Source of the DNA: JACKII01 sp963974445
GTDB taxonomy: Bacteria; Pseudomonadota; Alphaproteobacteria; Bin95
Direction of reading: 5' to 3'
Assembly (NCBI GenBank): GCA_963974445.1
Contig: CAXBDI010000002.1
Coordinates: 13,873-77,872 of the forward strand
Length of the DNA stretch: 64,000 nucleotides
Under the pieces are notes generated by a model. The model made no database searches. It saw only the letters and a list, made by a program, of their open reading frames with translations, and was not told where the DNA came from. The position numbers were made by a program, and so were the translations under genes. Positions 26,359 to 34,552 of this stretch are shown piece after piece (the stretch's first letter is position 1; every line of letters begins with the position of its first letter).

Positions 26359-26811
26359 CTACCCCGACTTCTGCACCAGAACCCGTTCGATTTCGTGCAC
26401 CGGGTGATTGGTCAGGTTCTTGTTCACCTCGACGACGATGCGGTCCTGCACCTCCTTATGGAACGCGTGCCGCAGTTCGCCCAGAATCCGCGGCGGCGCC
26501 ACGACGATCAGTTTATCGAATTCGCCACGGTGGGCGGCCTTGTACAACCGGTCCGCCATGGCCGCAGCAAAGCGGTCCTGCTCGATCCGATGCCAGTCGG
26601 TCTGTTCGACGGCGCTGCGGTGCAGGTTCATGCCGTCATTGACGCGCCCCGGCTTGTCCGTGCCCTGCTCCTCGGTACGGGGGTTTTCCTGTTCTTCCAC
26701 CGCCATGGTGATCAGGTTGGGGTGAACGTCGTCGCCATCATTGATAAAGAGAAGGGCTTTTTCGCCGTCGCCGACGAAAACCCAGGCGTTGTGTGGAATC
26801 GATAAGGTCAT
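26359..26811 (-). CDS. host attachment family protein
   Basis: The 150-residue protein belongs to the family annotated as 'protein required for attachment to host cells' (Pfam Host_attach). The marks are AWVFVGDGEKALLFINDGD at the N-terminus, an internal FAAAMADRLYKAAHRGEFDKLIVVAPPRILGELR and HKEVQDRIVVEVNKNLTNHPV near the C-terminus. The fold is related to eRF1-like domains. The attachment role was named in Agrobacterium, and most members, found in free-living bacteria, probably have another stress-related function. A small Rho_N-type gene lies upstream on the same strand. Confidence 0.9.
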   Translation of the reverse strand: MTLSIPHNAWVFVGDGEKALLFINDGDDVHPNLITMAVEEQENPRTEEQGTDKPGRVNDGMNLHRSAVEQTDWHRIEQDRFAAAMADRLYKAAHRGEFDKLIVVAPPRILGELRHAFHKEVQDRIVVEVNKNLTNHPVHEIERVLVQKSG

Positions 26812-26824
26812 GAGAATGGTCCGC

Positions 26825-27085
26825 TCAATTGTTCCGTAGGGCTTTGATGAGATCCGCCTTGTTCATCGACGAACGCCCCTCAATCTCCAGTTCTTGCGCG
26901 CGGTCATAAAGTTCCTCCTTCGTCCACTCCTCATACGGCGGCTGACGACCGCCCTTCGTGGAAGGATTCATGTTGGGATTGGCTTGAGCGTTCGCAATAC
27001 GGGCCGCCTTTTCCTTACTGGCTCGATCGTCGCGCAACGCTTCGTAAGTTTCGGGGTCTTTAATGTTCGGATCGCCTTTGCCCAC
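26825..27085 (-). CDS. small Rho N-terminal-domain-like protein
   Basis: I place the start at GTG 27085, because GGGAG lies seven bases ahead of it and the 86-residue product then begins VGKGDPNIKDPETYEAL, as in relatives. The reading frame also continues upstream to a Met at 27145. The C-terminal half, YEEWTKEELYDRAQELEIEG followed by MNKADLIKALRN, is a Rho_N/SAP-like helical motif seen in small DNA- or RNA-binding proteins (plasma-membrane-stress and ChaB-like neighbours in other genomes). The N-terminal half has the SKEKAARIANAQAN block conserved in the group. It is 13 bp upstream of the host-attachment-type gene and probably cotranscribed. Confidence 0.8.
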   Translation of the reverse strand: MGKGDPNIKDPETYEALRDDRASKEKAARIANAQANPNMNPSTKGGRQPPYEEWTKEELYDRAQELEIEGRSSMNKADLIKALRNN

Positions 27086-27188
27086 AGCCGGTCTCCCGCA
27101 TATCAAAGGTTCAAGGCCCCCGTGTAACCTCCCAAATCGCTCCAAAGTTCCGCGGCGCTCCTGGCGTTCGCGTCCGGAAAGGCTCCGC

Positions 27189-28100
27189 TCACTCGTCTTT
27201 ACGCGGCCCCAACTGCACGCCCGCCGCCTTCTCGTACATGGTGACGGTGATCGAGCTGTCCTTCTTGTTGTAGCCGAGCCCGCGCGCCCACTGGAAAATT
27301 TGACGGGTGGTATTGGCCAAGAACAGCGGCACGCCCAAGGCGTTGGCGAAATCGGTTTGAAGGGTCTGGTCTTTCCAGGTGATGTCGACGGTGCCGCCCG
27401 GCTCGAAATCGCCGCTAAGATAGCGCGGCGCCCGCATCTCGAAGGCGACCGAATGGCCGGTGGACTGCCTAATCACGTCAACCATCTGCTGTGGGTCGAG
27501 GCCGGCTTTTTTGCCCAGCACCATGGCTTCCGCCACCGCTATCGTGCCGACCTGGATCAGCATGTTGTTGCAGAGCTTCATCGCCAGGCCCTGGCCGACC
27601 TCACCCATATGGAACACCTGGCGGGCGCAGGAGTCGAGCAGTGGCTTCACCCGCTCCACCACCGCCGCATCGCCGCCGCAGATAATCGAGAGATCGCCGG
27701 ATTCGGCTCGCTCCTGTCCGCCGCTGACCGGGGCGTCGATCAGGTCGATACCGCGTGCTCTGAGCTCCGGATGCCAGCGTTTGACCGCCAGCGGGTCGAT
27801 GGTGGCCATCGACAGGATAACGTCGCCGGCCTGGGCCTCCGACTGAAAGCCCTCCGGCCCCATGATCACCTCTTCCGACTGCGCCGTCGTCTCGACCATG
27901 CAGATCTGGGTGGCCGCCTGCCGCGCCACGTCAGCGGGGCCGGTAGCAGCGATGGCGCCCAACTGCACGAAATGCGCCACACGGTTGGGGTTGAGGTCGT
28001 AGACGACCAGCCTGGCGCCGCCCTTCAGCAGGTTTTCCGCAATGCCGCCGCCCATGACGCCGACGCCGACAATGCCCAGAGTTTCGGAACGCTCGCTCAT
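27189..28100 (-). CDS. 3-hydroxyisobutyrate-dehydrogenase-like NAD(P)-dependent oxidoreductase
   Basis: The 303-residue protein is of the beta-hydroxyacid dehydrogenase family. The nucleotide-binding motif is IVGVGVMGGGIAENLL (10-25), the substrate-binding signature is DAPVSGGQERAESGDL (122-137), and the catalytic Lys175 is in GLAMKLCNNM. These enzymes oxidise 3-hydroxy acids or reduce semialdehydes. It is the last gene of a three-gene leftward operon behind an SDR and an LLM oxidoreductase, overlapping the SDR by 4 bp. The substrate is unknown. Confidence 0.94.
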   Translation of the reverse strand: MSERSETLGIVGVGVMGGGIAENLLKGGARLVVYDLNPNRVAHFVQLGAIAATGPADVARQAATQICMVETTAQSEEVIMGPEGFQSEAQAGDVILSMATIDPLAVKRWHPELRARGIDLIDAPVSGGQERAESGDLSIICGGDAAVVERVKPLLDSCARQVFHMGEVGQGLAMKLCNNMLIQVGTIAVAEAMVLGKKAGLDPQQMVDVIRQSTGHSVAFEMRAPRYLSGDFEPGGTVDITWKDQTLQTDFANALGVPLFLANTTRQIFQWARGLGYNKKDSSITVTMYEKAAGVQLGPRKDE

Positions 28101-28864
28101 AGCTGGCCTCCGTTGACGTCGATGGTGACGCCGGTAACGAAATCCGCGTCGGAGGATGCCAGGAAGGCGATGACCTTGGCCTGATCCTCCGCCACCGCGA
28201 CGCGGCCAAGCGGGAAGCGTTTCAGTTCCGCCGCCTTGTCCGCCTCGCTGCGCCGCTCCCAGTGGGGCGTGATGCGTTCGGTCAGCGTCAGACTCGGCGC
28301 GATGGCGTTGATGCAGATGCCGTGCGGCCCCAACTCGAACGACAGCCGCCGCACCATGGCGATGATGCCGCCCTTGGCGACCGCGTAGGGCGAGGAGCTT
28401 TCAAAGCTGGTGCCGCGCCCGGCAATGGAGGCGAGGTTGACGATCTTGCCATACTTGTTCGCCTTCATGTGCGGCACCACCGCATTCGTGAACAGGAAGG
28501 TGGCGGTCAGGTTGAAGTCGAGGATTTTCTGCCAATCGCTCATCGGCATCTCGTCGATGGAGACATTCGGCTTGGGAATGATCGTCGAGCCGCCGACCGC
28601 GTTCACCAGAATGTCGATGCGCCCGAACTCATCCGCGACCTCCTGCACGGTCTGACGCGCCTGCGCCTCGTCCATGGCGTCGATGCATTTCGGCACCACT
28701 TTGCCCGGCTGGTTGTCGAGGCTGGCCACCAACCGGTCGAGCCGGTCCTGCTGGTTCTCCACCGCGATCACCGTCGCGCCTTCGCGCACCATGATCTCCG
28801 TCGTGGCCTTGCCGATACCGGCGCCGGCAGCGGTAATCAGCGCAATTTTTCCTTCGAAACGCAT
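28097..28864 (-). CDS. short-chain dehydrogenase/reductase
   Basis: The 255-residue classical SDR has the cofactor motif TAAGAGIGKA (11-20), the NAVGG block at 88-92, catalytic Ser146 (NLASIAG) and Tyr160 with Lys164 (SPYAVAKGG). An acidic residue after beta-2 (VENQQD) suggests NAD preference. It ends DVNGGQL, as usual. It lies between the LLM gene (4 bp away) and the hydroxyacid dehydrogenase gene (ATGA-type overlap), so these three are translated as a unit and probably act on one substrate. Confidence 0.95.
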   Translation of the reverse strand: MRFEGKIALITAAGAGIGKATTEIMVREGATVIAVENQQDRLDRLVASLDNQPGKVVPKCIDAMDEAQARQTVQEVADEFGRIDILVNAVGGSTIIPKPNVSIDEMPMSDWQKILDFNLTATFLFTNAVVPHMKANKYGKIVNLASIAGRGTSFESSSPYAVAKGGIIAMVRRLSFELGPHGICINAIAPSLTLTERITPHWERRSEADKAAELKRFPLGRVAVAEDQAKVIAFLASSDADFVTGVTIDVNGGQL

Positions 28865-28868
28865 GGCC

Positions 28869-29813
28869 TTATCCTCCCATTTGGGCGCGAAGCGCGCTCA
28901 TGGCTTTCAGTGAACTCTCATGGTCGCCGGCAAAGCGGATGCAGATGTGTGACGCGCCGCCATCAACATAGGACTTTACGAAGGCCGCAGCCTCCTCCGC
29001 CGAGCCGGCGAACGAGGCCATGCGCTTGCGCATCACCGGGCCCGGAGCGCCATAGTAAGCCTCCAGGAACTTGTCGATGCGGGCGAGGCCTTTGTCGGGA
29101 TTCTCGTCAATCGCGATGGTGACGTAGGAGGCATAGGTCAGGTCGTCCGGCTTGCGGTTTTCCTGCACCGCGTACTTCCGAATCTGCTGCCACTGATCGT
29201 TGCATACCTCGGCGCTCGGCCCCGTCGGGAACCAGCCGTCGAAGTGGCGGGCGGCGCGTTTGAGCGCGTCCGGGTGGCTGCCGCCGATCCAGACCGGCGG
29301 CCCGCCCTTCTGCGCCGGCACCGGGCCAATCTGCTGGCCCTCCAGCTTCCAATAGCCATTCCAATCGACCTTCTCGCCGGTCCAGAGCGCCTGGCAGAGC
29401 TTCAGGCCCTCGATCATCCGGCCGATGCGTTTCTCGAACGGCACGCCGCACGCCTCGAACTCGGCGCGTATGTTCGGCACGTCGCCGGCGATGCCGTAGC
29501 CGAGGATCACCCGCCCGTCGCTCACCTGATCCAGGGTCGAGACGATGTGCGCCAGCACCACCGGATTGCGCAGCGCCGGCAACAATACCGCCGTGCCCAG
29601 CTTCACCCGCTTGGTGCGCCCCGCTATCCCGGCCATCAGCGTCAGCGGCTCATGCCGGGGCCGCGCGGTGATCGAGTCGCCGATCCAGACCGAATCATAG
29701 CCCAGGTCTTCGGCGGTTTCGGCAAGACGCATGAGGGGTGCGGCCTCGTGCCGGCCCTCCATGATCGCTTCGCGGGTCGGTATCAGATAGCCGATTTGGG
29801 CTGGGGCTGGCAT
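28869..29813 (-). CDS. LLM-class F420/flavin-dependent oxidoreductase
   Basis: Starting from the Met at 29813, 314 residues. The F420-dependent LLM pattern is clear: IGYLIPTREAIMEG, RLAETAEDLGYDSVWIGDSIT, RPRHEPLTLMAGIAGRTKRV, LGTAVLLPALRNPVVLAHIV, and GRVILGYGIAGDVPN. In the middle GGPPVWIGGSHPDALKRAAR is the typical phosphate-binding section. It heads the leftward operon with an SDR and a hydroxyacid dehydrogenase and is divergent from cofE/cofD, which make F420, so use of F420 is a reasonable inference. Reaction unknown. Confidence 0.9.
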   Translation of the reverse strand: MPAPAQIGYLIPTREAIMEGRHEAAPLMRLAETAEDLGYDSVWIGDSITARPRHEPLTLMAGIAGRTKRVKLGTAVLLPALRNPVVLAHIVSTLDQVSDGRVILGYGIAGDVPNIRAEFEACGVPFEKRIGRMIEGLKLCQALWTGEKVDWNGYWKLEGQQIGPVPAQKGGPPVWIGGSHPDALKRAARHFDGWFPTGPSAEVCNDQWQQIRKYAVQENRKPDDLTYASYVTIAIDENPDKGLARIDKFLEAYYGAPGPVMRKRMASFAGSAEEAAAFVKSYVDGGASHICIRFAGDHESSLKAMSALRAQMGG

Positions 29814-29972
29814 CGTGGCGTTCCTCTCGATGGCGCTTGGTTGCCGGCATTGTCGCTGCAATCGGCCTTCAGTGCCAAGGGGGAAGTGGCGGGAGGCCGC
29901 CGCGCCAGCGTTCCCCCTTGCCGAACCGGGTCGGCCCGTGGACGATGGCGCCGCCGCAACCTGGAGCTTTCA

Positions 29973-30734
29973 ATGGCCGCGACGCTGACCTTTTACACCC
30001 TGGCGGATTTTCCCCATGTCCGGCCGGGCGATGACCTCGCCCGACAAATCGCCGATTGTCTGGCCGCCAACGACCTGACCTTGCAGACTGGCGACGTAGT
30101 AGCGCTGGCGCAAAAAGTCGTCTCCAAGGCCGAGGGGCGCTATGTGCGGCTCGCTGGCATTCAGCCAAGTCAGGAGGCCGAAGACTGGGCGGCGCGCACC
30201 GGCAAGGACCCGCAACTGGTGCAAATCACTTTGGACGAGGCCAACCACGTCCTCCGCTTTCGCCCCAACCTGCTGGTGGTCGAGCACCGCCTCGGCATGG
30301 TCATGGCGAATGCCGGCATCGACCAGAGCAATATCGACGCCGCCGGAGAGCAAGTGCTGCTGCTGCCGGAAGACCCGGACCGCTCCGCGGAAGCATTGGC
30401 GGCCGCGCTGGAGAGCCTGACCGACGTGCGCCCCGCGGTGCTGATCACCGACAGCGTCGGGCGGGCCTGGCGCATCGGCACTTGCGGCATCGCCATCGGT
30501 GCCGCCGGCATCCGCACGGTCGACGACATCCGCGGCGACCCCGACATGATGGGGCGGGAGTTGAAGGTCTCCATCGTCGGCCACGGCGACCAACTGGCCG
30601 CCGCCGCCTGCGTCGCCATGGGCGAGGGTGCGGAAGGCACGCCGGTCGTGCTAATCCGCGGCCTGCCGGTCGAGCCCGACCCCCTCCCCGCCGCAGAACT
30701 GGTGCGGCCCGCCGTGGATGATATGTTCCGATGA
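29973..30734 (+). CDS. cofE: coenzyme F420-0:L-glutamate ligase
   Basis: CofE adds L-glutamates to F420-0 with GTP, making the gamma-linked tail of coenzyme F420. From the ATG at 29973 the protein has 253 residues, the single-domain archaeal-type size, unlike the two-domain FbiB of mycobacteria. Recognisable blocks are GDVVALAQKVVSKAEGR, VLRFRPNLLVVEHRLGMVMANAGID, AVLITDSVGRAWRIGTCGIAIGAAG and MMGRELKVSIVGHGDQLA. The metal-binding acidic/His residues fall in these. Its stop overlaps the cofD start (ATGA). A longer upstream reading is possible but runs into the opposite-strand LLM gene. Confidence 0.95.
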   Translation: MAATLTFYTLADFPHVRPGDDLARQIADCLAANDLTLQTGDVVALAQKVVSKAEGRYVRLAGIQPSQEAEDWAARTGKDPQLVQITLDEANHVLRFRPNLLVVEHRLGMVMANAGIDQSNIDAAGEQVLLLPEDPDRSAEALAAALESLTDVRPAVLITDSVGRAWRIGTCGIAIGAAGIRTVDDIRGDPDMMGRELKVSIVGHGDQLAAAACVAMGEGAEGTPVVLIRGLPVEPDPLPAAELVRPAVDDMFR

Positions 30735-31669
30735 CGGTTGTCGCTCTCTCCGGCGGCGTCGGCGGCGCCAAGCTCGCCTCCGGCCTGCAAGACATCCTGG
30801 CGCCCGGCGAGCTGGTGGTGATCGCCAACACCGGCGACGATTTCGAGCATCTGGGCCTGCATATCGCCCCGGATATCGACTCGGTCTTCTACGCGCTGGC
30901 CGGCCTGAACGATACCGAGCGCGGCTGGGGCCGGGCCGGCGAGACCTGGGCCTGCATGGCGGCGCTTGGCGCCCTCGGCGGCGAAACCTGGTTCAACCTG
31001 GGCGACCAGGACCTGGCGCTGCATCTGGAGCGCACCCGCCGCCTGCGCGCCGGCGAGAGCCTGAGCCAGGTCATGGCGGCTCTGTGCGAGGCCGCCGGCA
31101 TCCCCACCCACATCCTGCCGATGAGCGAGACGCTGGTGCCGACCATCGTGCACACGAGCGACCGCGGCGACCTCTCCTTCCAGCACTATTTCGTCCGCGA
31201 ACACTGCGAGCCGGTGGTCATCGGCTTCACCCATCAGGGCGCGGACGCCGCAGCACTGCCGGCGGCTTTGCGGAAGTTGCGCGACGTCGAGGCCGTGATC
31301 GTCTGTCCCTCCAACCCCTTCATCTCGATCGCCCCGATCCTGGCCGTGCCCGGCATGCGCGAGTGGCTTCGAAGCCTCGGCGCGCCCATCGTCGCGGTCT
31401 CGCCGTTGATCGGCGGGGCGGCGGTGAAGGGACCGACGGCAAAGATGTTCAGCGAACTCGGCCTCGCCGTCACCAATGCCGGCCTCGTGGCGCACTATGA
31501 CGGTCTGCTGGCTGGCTTGGTGTTGGATCACGCCGACGCCGACAATGTCCACGATCTGCCTATCGCCACCGCGGTCACGCACACGCTGATGCAATCGGCA
31601 AACGACCGGCAGCGGGTGGCGGAAATCGCCCTCAACCTCGCCGATGCCATCAGGGAGCATCGGGAATGA
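30731..31669 (+). CDS. cofD: 2-phospho-L-lactate (or phosphoenolpyruvate) transferase, F420 biosynthesis
   Basis: CofD/FbiA joins the lactyl- or phosphoenolpyruvyl-guanosine diphosphate unit to Fo. The 312-residue protein starts MTVVALSGGVGGAKLASGL, the signature phosphate-binding loop. It continues with VIANTGDDFEHLGLHIAPD, typical of the family, plus DQDLALHLERTRRLRAGESL and VICPSNPFISIAPILAVPGM. It is translationally coupled to cofE. No cofC (fbiD) or cofG/cofH (fbiC) is in this window, so Fo and the guanylylated precursor must be made elsewhere if the pathway is complete. Confidence 0.96.
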   Translation: MTVVALSGGVGGAKLASGLQDILAPGELVVIANTGDDFEHLGLHIAPDIDSVFYALAGLNDTERGWGRAGETWACMAALGALGGETWFNLGDQDLALHLERTRRLRAGESLSQVMAALCEAAGIPTHILPMSETLVPTIVHTSDRGDLSFQHYFVREHCEPVVIGFTHQGADAAALPAALRKLRDVEAVIVCPSNPFISIAPILAVPGMREWLRSLGAPIVAVSPLIGGAAVKGPTAKMFSELGLAVTNAGLVAHYDGLLAGLVLDHADADNVHDLPIATAVTHTLMQSANDRQRVAEIALNLADAIREHRE

Positions 31670-31688
31670 TGGCCTCGGCCTCCCACTC

Positions 31689-31820
31689 GGCCTCCCACTC
31701 GGCGTCATTGCGAGGCGCCCGAAGGGCAACGAAGCAACCCACCGGCGCTTCCAACAGGCTGCGACGCTCGTGGGTTGCCGCGTCGCCTGCGGCTCCTCGC
31801 AATGACGCCGAGTGGAGGCC
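31689..31820. repeat. family B inverted-repeat element with ~26-bp arms
   Basis: The core CGTCATTGCGAG at 31703 is matched by CTCGCAATGACG ending at 31807. The complementarity continues outward over GGCCTCCCACTCGG / CCGAGTGGAGGCC (one extra C), giving arms of about 26 bp at 31689-31715 and 31795-31820. The inside carries GCAACGAAGCAACCCA and TGGGTTGCCGCGTCGCC. The left side has a 12-bp tandem duplication (CGGCCTCCCACT). It lies between cofD and the next LLM gene. It resembles dispersed palindromic elements of Proteobacteria. Confidence 0.85.
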
Positions 31821-31876
31821 GAGGGGGAAATGTGGCAGGGTTTGATTCAACTGCCATTCTCGAAAGACACGTTGCC

Positions 31877-32857
31877 ATGAAATACGGCCTCTACCTCAAC
31901 CCACAATTCCCGAACGGCGACGACCCACGGAAGGCTCTAGACGGGCTGTTGGCGCAGGCGCGGGTGGCGAAAGACACGGGCTTCAGCTCGATCTGGCTGC
32001 CACATCACTTCGCCACCAATCCGGTGCGCATGTTCGACACCCACACGCTGATGGCCCGCCTCACCGCGGAGGCGCCAGACACGATGATCGGGCCGGCGGT
32101 GCTGCTGCTGCCGGTGCAGAACCCGGTGTTCGTGGCGGAGCAGGCTGCGACGCTCGACTGGCTCTCCGGCGGCAATTATGTGCTGGCGGCGGGGCTCGGC
32201 TATCGTGAGGAGGAGTTTGCGATCCACGGCGCCAAGCTCTCGGAACGGGTCGGGCGCATGGTCGAGAGCATCGAGGTTATCCGCCGCCTCTGGACCGAGG
32301 AGCGGGTGACCCATCACGGCAAATACTATCACCTCGACGATATCGGCCTCTCCATGCGCCCGGTCAGGCCGGAGGGTTGTCCGATCTGGGTCGGCGCCAG
32401 CGTGCCGACGTCGGTCAGGCGGGCGGCGAAGGTCGGCGACGCCTGGATCGCCAGCTTCACCCAGACCTTCGACCAGTTGGCCAGCCTGAAGCGCGACTAC
32501 GACGCCGCGCGCAAAGAAGCCGGACTGCCGCCGCCCGCGACCCAGCCCGTCTGCCGCGAATGCTTCATCGGCCCGGACAATGCGACGGCGCTGGCCACCT
32601 GCCGCCCGGCATTACTGTATAAATACAAGGCCTATGCCTCGTGGCGCGGCGAGGATACCGCGGCGCTTGAGGCAAACTTCGACGCCTTCATCGACGACCA
32701 CTTCATCGTCGGCGACGCGGCCAAGGTGCGCGATCAGATCGCCAAGGTGATCGAGTCGACCGGCGGTGACCACCTGATCCTGCGCATGCACTGGCCAAGC
32801 CTCGATCCGGCCGAAACGCTGAAAAGCATCGAGCGGGCGCGGGCGATCATCGGTTAA
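31877..32857 (+). CDS. LLM-class flavin/F420-dependent oxidoreductase
   Basis: The ATG at 31877 gives 326 residues. Luciferase-like marks: MKYGLYLNPQFPNGDDPRKA, VAKDTGFSSIWLPHHFATNP, LPVQNPVFVAEQAATLDWLS, NYVLAAGLGYREEEFAIHG, RVGRMVESIEVIRRLWTEER, and CPIWVGASVPTSVRRAAKVGDAW. This is the bacterial-luciferase/TIGR03619-like layout. It follows cofD after a repeat element and is on the same strand. An extra in-frame segment upstream to 31775 runs through the repeat and is not likely to be translated. Confidence 0.9.
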   Translation: MKYGLYLNPQFPNGDDPRKALDGLLAQARVAKDTGFSSIWLPHHFATNPVRMFDTHTLMARLTAEAPDTMIGPAVLLLPVQNPVFVAEQAATLDWLSGGNYVLAAGLGYREEEFAIHGAKLSERVGRMVESIEVIRRLWTEERVTHHGKYYHLDDIGLSMRPVRPEGCPIWVGASVPTSVRRAAKVGDAWIASFTQTFDQLASLKRDYDAARKEAGLPPPATQPVCRECFIGPDNATALATCRPALLYKYKAYASWRGEDTAALEANFDAFIDDHFIVGDAAKVRDQIAKVIESTGGDHLILRMHWPSLDPAETLKSIERARAIIG

Positions 32858-33062
32858 CGACGAGAGCTCGTCAGCACGAGGCGTCCGGGCACTCACTTTG
32901 GCCACGCTCGAGGCTGTTCCAAGCGCGATCCACAGGGGGCCACGGGGAACTTCCAACGCACGGATGGGTTTCACGGATTAGGCGCGCACACTATATTCCA
33001 ACCAATCGCGGCCTGCCGGTGGTGCGGCCGTTCCCGTTCTTCTTGGATAAGGTGCAAGATCA
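32858..33062. other. intergenic region upstream of the semialdehyde dehydrogenase gene
   Basis: There are no genes in this 205-bp stretch. ACTATATTCC around 32990 and AT-richer sequence ahead of 33063 may hold the promoter of the dehydrogenase gene. No obvious operator. Confidence 0.4.
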
Positions 33063-34520
33063 ATGCAGTTGAACGACCCGAAGCTGTTCCGCCAACAGGC
33101 TTATATCAATGGCAAGTGGTCCGACGCCGACAGCGGCGAGACGGCGGAGGTCACCAATCCGTCCAACAATGAAGTGATCGGCACCGTGCCGAACATGGGG
33201 CCGGACGAGACCCGCCGCGCCATCGAGGCCGCCAACGCCGCATGGCCGGCATGGCGGGCAAAGACCGCGAAGGAACGCTCCGACATCCTGCGCCGCTGGT
33301 ACAACCTGATGACGGAAGCCACCGACGATCTGGCCAAGATCATGACATTGGAGCAGGGCAAACCGCTGGCGGAGGCCGCCGGCGAAATCGCCTATGGCGC
33401 CAGCTTCGTTGAGTGGTTCGCAGAGGAAGCGCGGCGGCTCTATGGCGACGTCATCCCACCGCATCAGGCCGACAAGCGCATCGTGGTGATCAAGCAGCCT
33501 GTCGGCGTTTGCTGCGCCATCACGCCCTGGAACTTTCCGAACTCGATGATCACCCGCAAGGCCGGGCCGGCGCTGGCCGCAGGGTGCCCGATGATCTTGA
33601 AACCGGCATCGGCAACCCCGTTCAGCGCTTTGGCGCTGGCCGAACTCGCCGAGCGCGCCGGCGTGCCCGCCGGGATTTTCAGTGTCGTGACCTGCGCCGG
33701 CAAGAATTCCGGCAAGGTCGGCACCGAAATGTGCACCAACCCGATTGTCCGCAAGGTTACGTTCACCGGCTCGACGCCGGTCGGCAAGATGCTGATGAAG
33801 CAAACCGCCGATACGGTGAAAAAAGTGTCGATGGAGTTGGGCGGCAATGCCCCGTTTATCGTGTTCGAGGACGCCGACCTCGACGCCGCGGTCGAAGGCG
33901 CAATTGCCAGCAAATACCGCAACGCCGGCCAGACTTGCGTTTGCAGTAACCGCATCTATGTGCAGGACGGCGTGTACGATGCATTCGCGGAAAAGATGAC
34001 GAAGGCGGTTGCCGAACTGAAAGTCGGCGACGGCATGGAGCCCGGCGTGGCTATCGGCCCGCTCATCAACCAGGACGCTGTCGATAAGATGGAAGAGCAC
34101 ATCGGCGACGCCGTCTCGAAGGGCGCGCGTGTGGTGCTCGGTGGCAAGCTGCACGCGCTGGGCGGCACCTTCTACGAACCGACTGTGGTCACCGGCGTGA
34201 CTCAGGAAATGCTGGTCGCCCGCGACGAGACGTTCGGCCCGCTTGCTCCGCTGTTCCGTTTCGACACAGAGGAAGAAGCCGTGCAGATGGCGAACGACAC
34301 CGAGTTCGGCCTCGCCAGCTACTTCTATACCCGAGACATGTCGCGCGTTTGGCGCGTGTCGGAGGCTCTGGAATACGGCATTGTCGGCGTCAACACCGGC
34401 CTGATCTCGACGACCGTCGCCCCCTTCGGCGGCATGAAGGAGAGTGGGATCGGCCGCGAGGGCTCGAAGTTCGGCATCGAGGATTACCTTGAGGTCAAAT
34501 ACGTCTGCATGGGCATTTAA
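33063..34520 (+). CDS. gabD: NAD(P)-dependent succinate-semialdehyde dehydrogenase-like aldehyde dehydrogenase
   Basis: The 485-residue protein is of GabD type. The catalytic Glu258 is in SMELGGNAPFIVFEDADLDA and the nucleophile Cys292 is in NAGQTCVCSNRIYVQDGVYD, a CxC pair as in E. coli GabD. The cofactor loop is FTGSTPVGKMLM and the Asn of PWNFPNSMITRK is present. It ends FGGMKESGIGREGSKFG...YVCMGI, as in the family. GabD oxidises succinate semialdehyde, often from GABA, but close homologues act on glutarate semialdehyde or similar, so the name is by family. It stands alone, with pgsA 32 bp downstream. Confidence 0.93.
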   Translation: MQLNDPKLFRQQAYINGKWSDADSGETAEVTNPSNNEVIGTVPNMGPDETRRAIEAANAAWPAWRAKTAKERSDILRRWYNLMTEATDDLAKIMTLEQGKPLAEAAGEIAYGASFVEWFAEEARRLYGDVIPPHQADKRIVVIKQPVGVCCAITPWNFPNSMITRKAGPALAAGCPMILKPASATPFSALALAELAERAGVPAGIFSVVTCAGKNSGKVGTEMCTNPIVRKVTFTGSTPVGKMLMKQTADTVKKVSMELGGNAPFIVFEDADLDAAVEGAIASKYRNAGQTCVCSNRIYVQDGVYDAFAEKMTKAVAELKVGDGMEPGVAIGPLINQDAVDKMEEHIGDAVSKGARVVLGGKLHALGGTFYEPTVVTGVTQEMLVARDETFGPLAPLFRFDTEEEAVQMANDTEFGLASYFYTRDMSRVWRVSEALEYGIVGVNTGLISTTVAPFGGMKESGIGREGSKFGIEDYLEVKYVCMGI

Positions 34521-34552
34521 GACGGCCGGATGCAGCCCCGCGGCAGGACATC

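Noticed and set aside
30170..31729. 519-codon minus-strand frame opposite cofE/cofD
   Set aside because: It is antisense to genes with strong F420 family motifs; no domain is visible in the minus-strand product.
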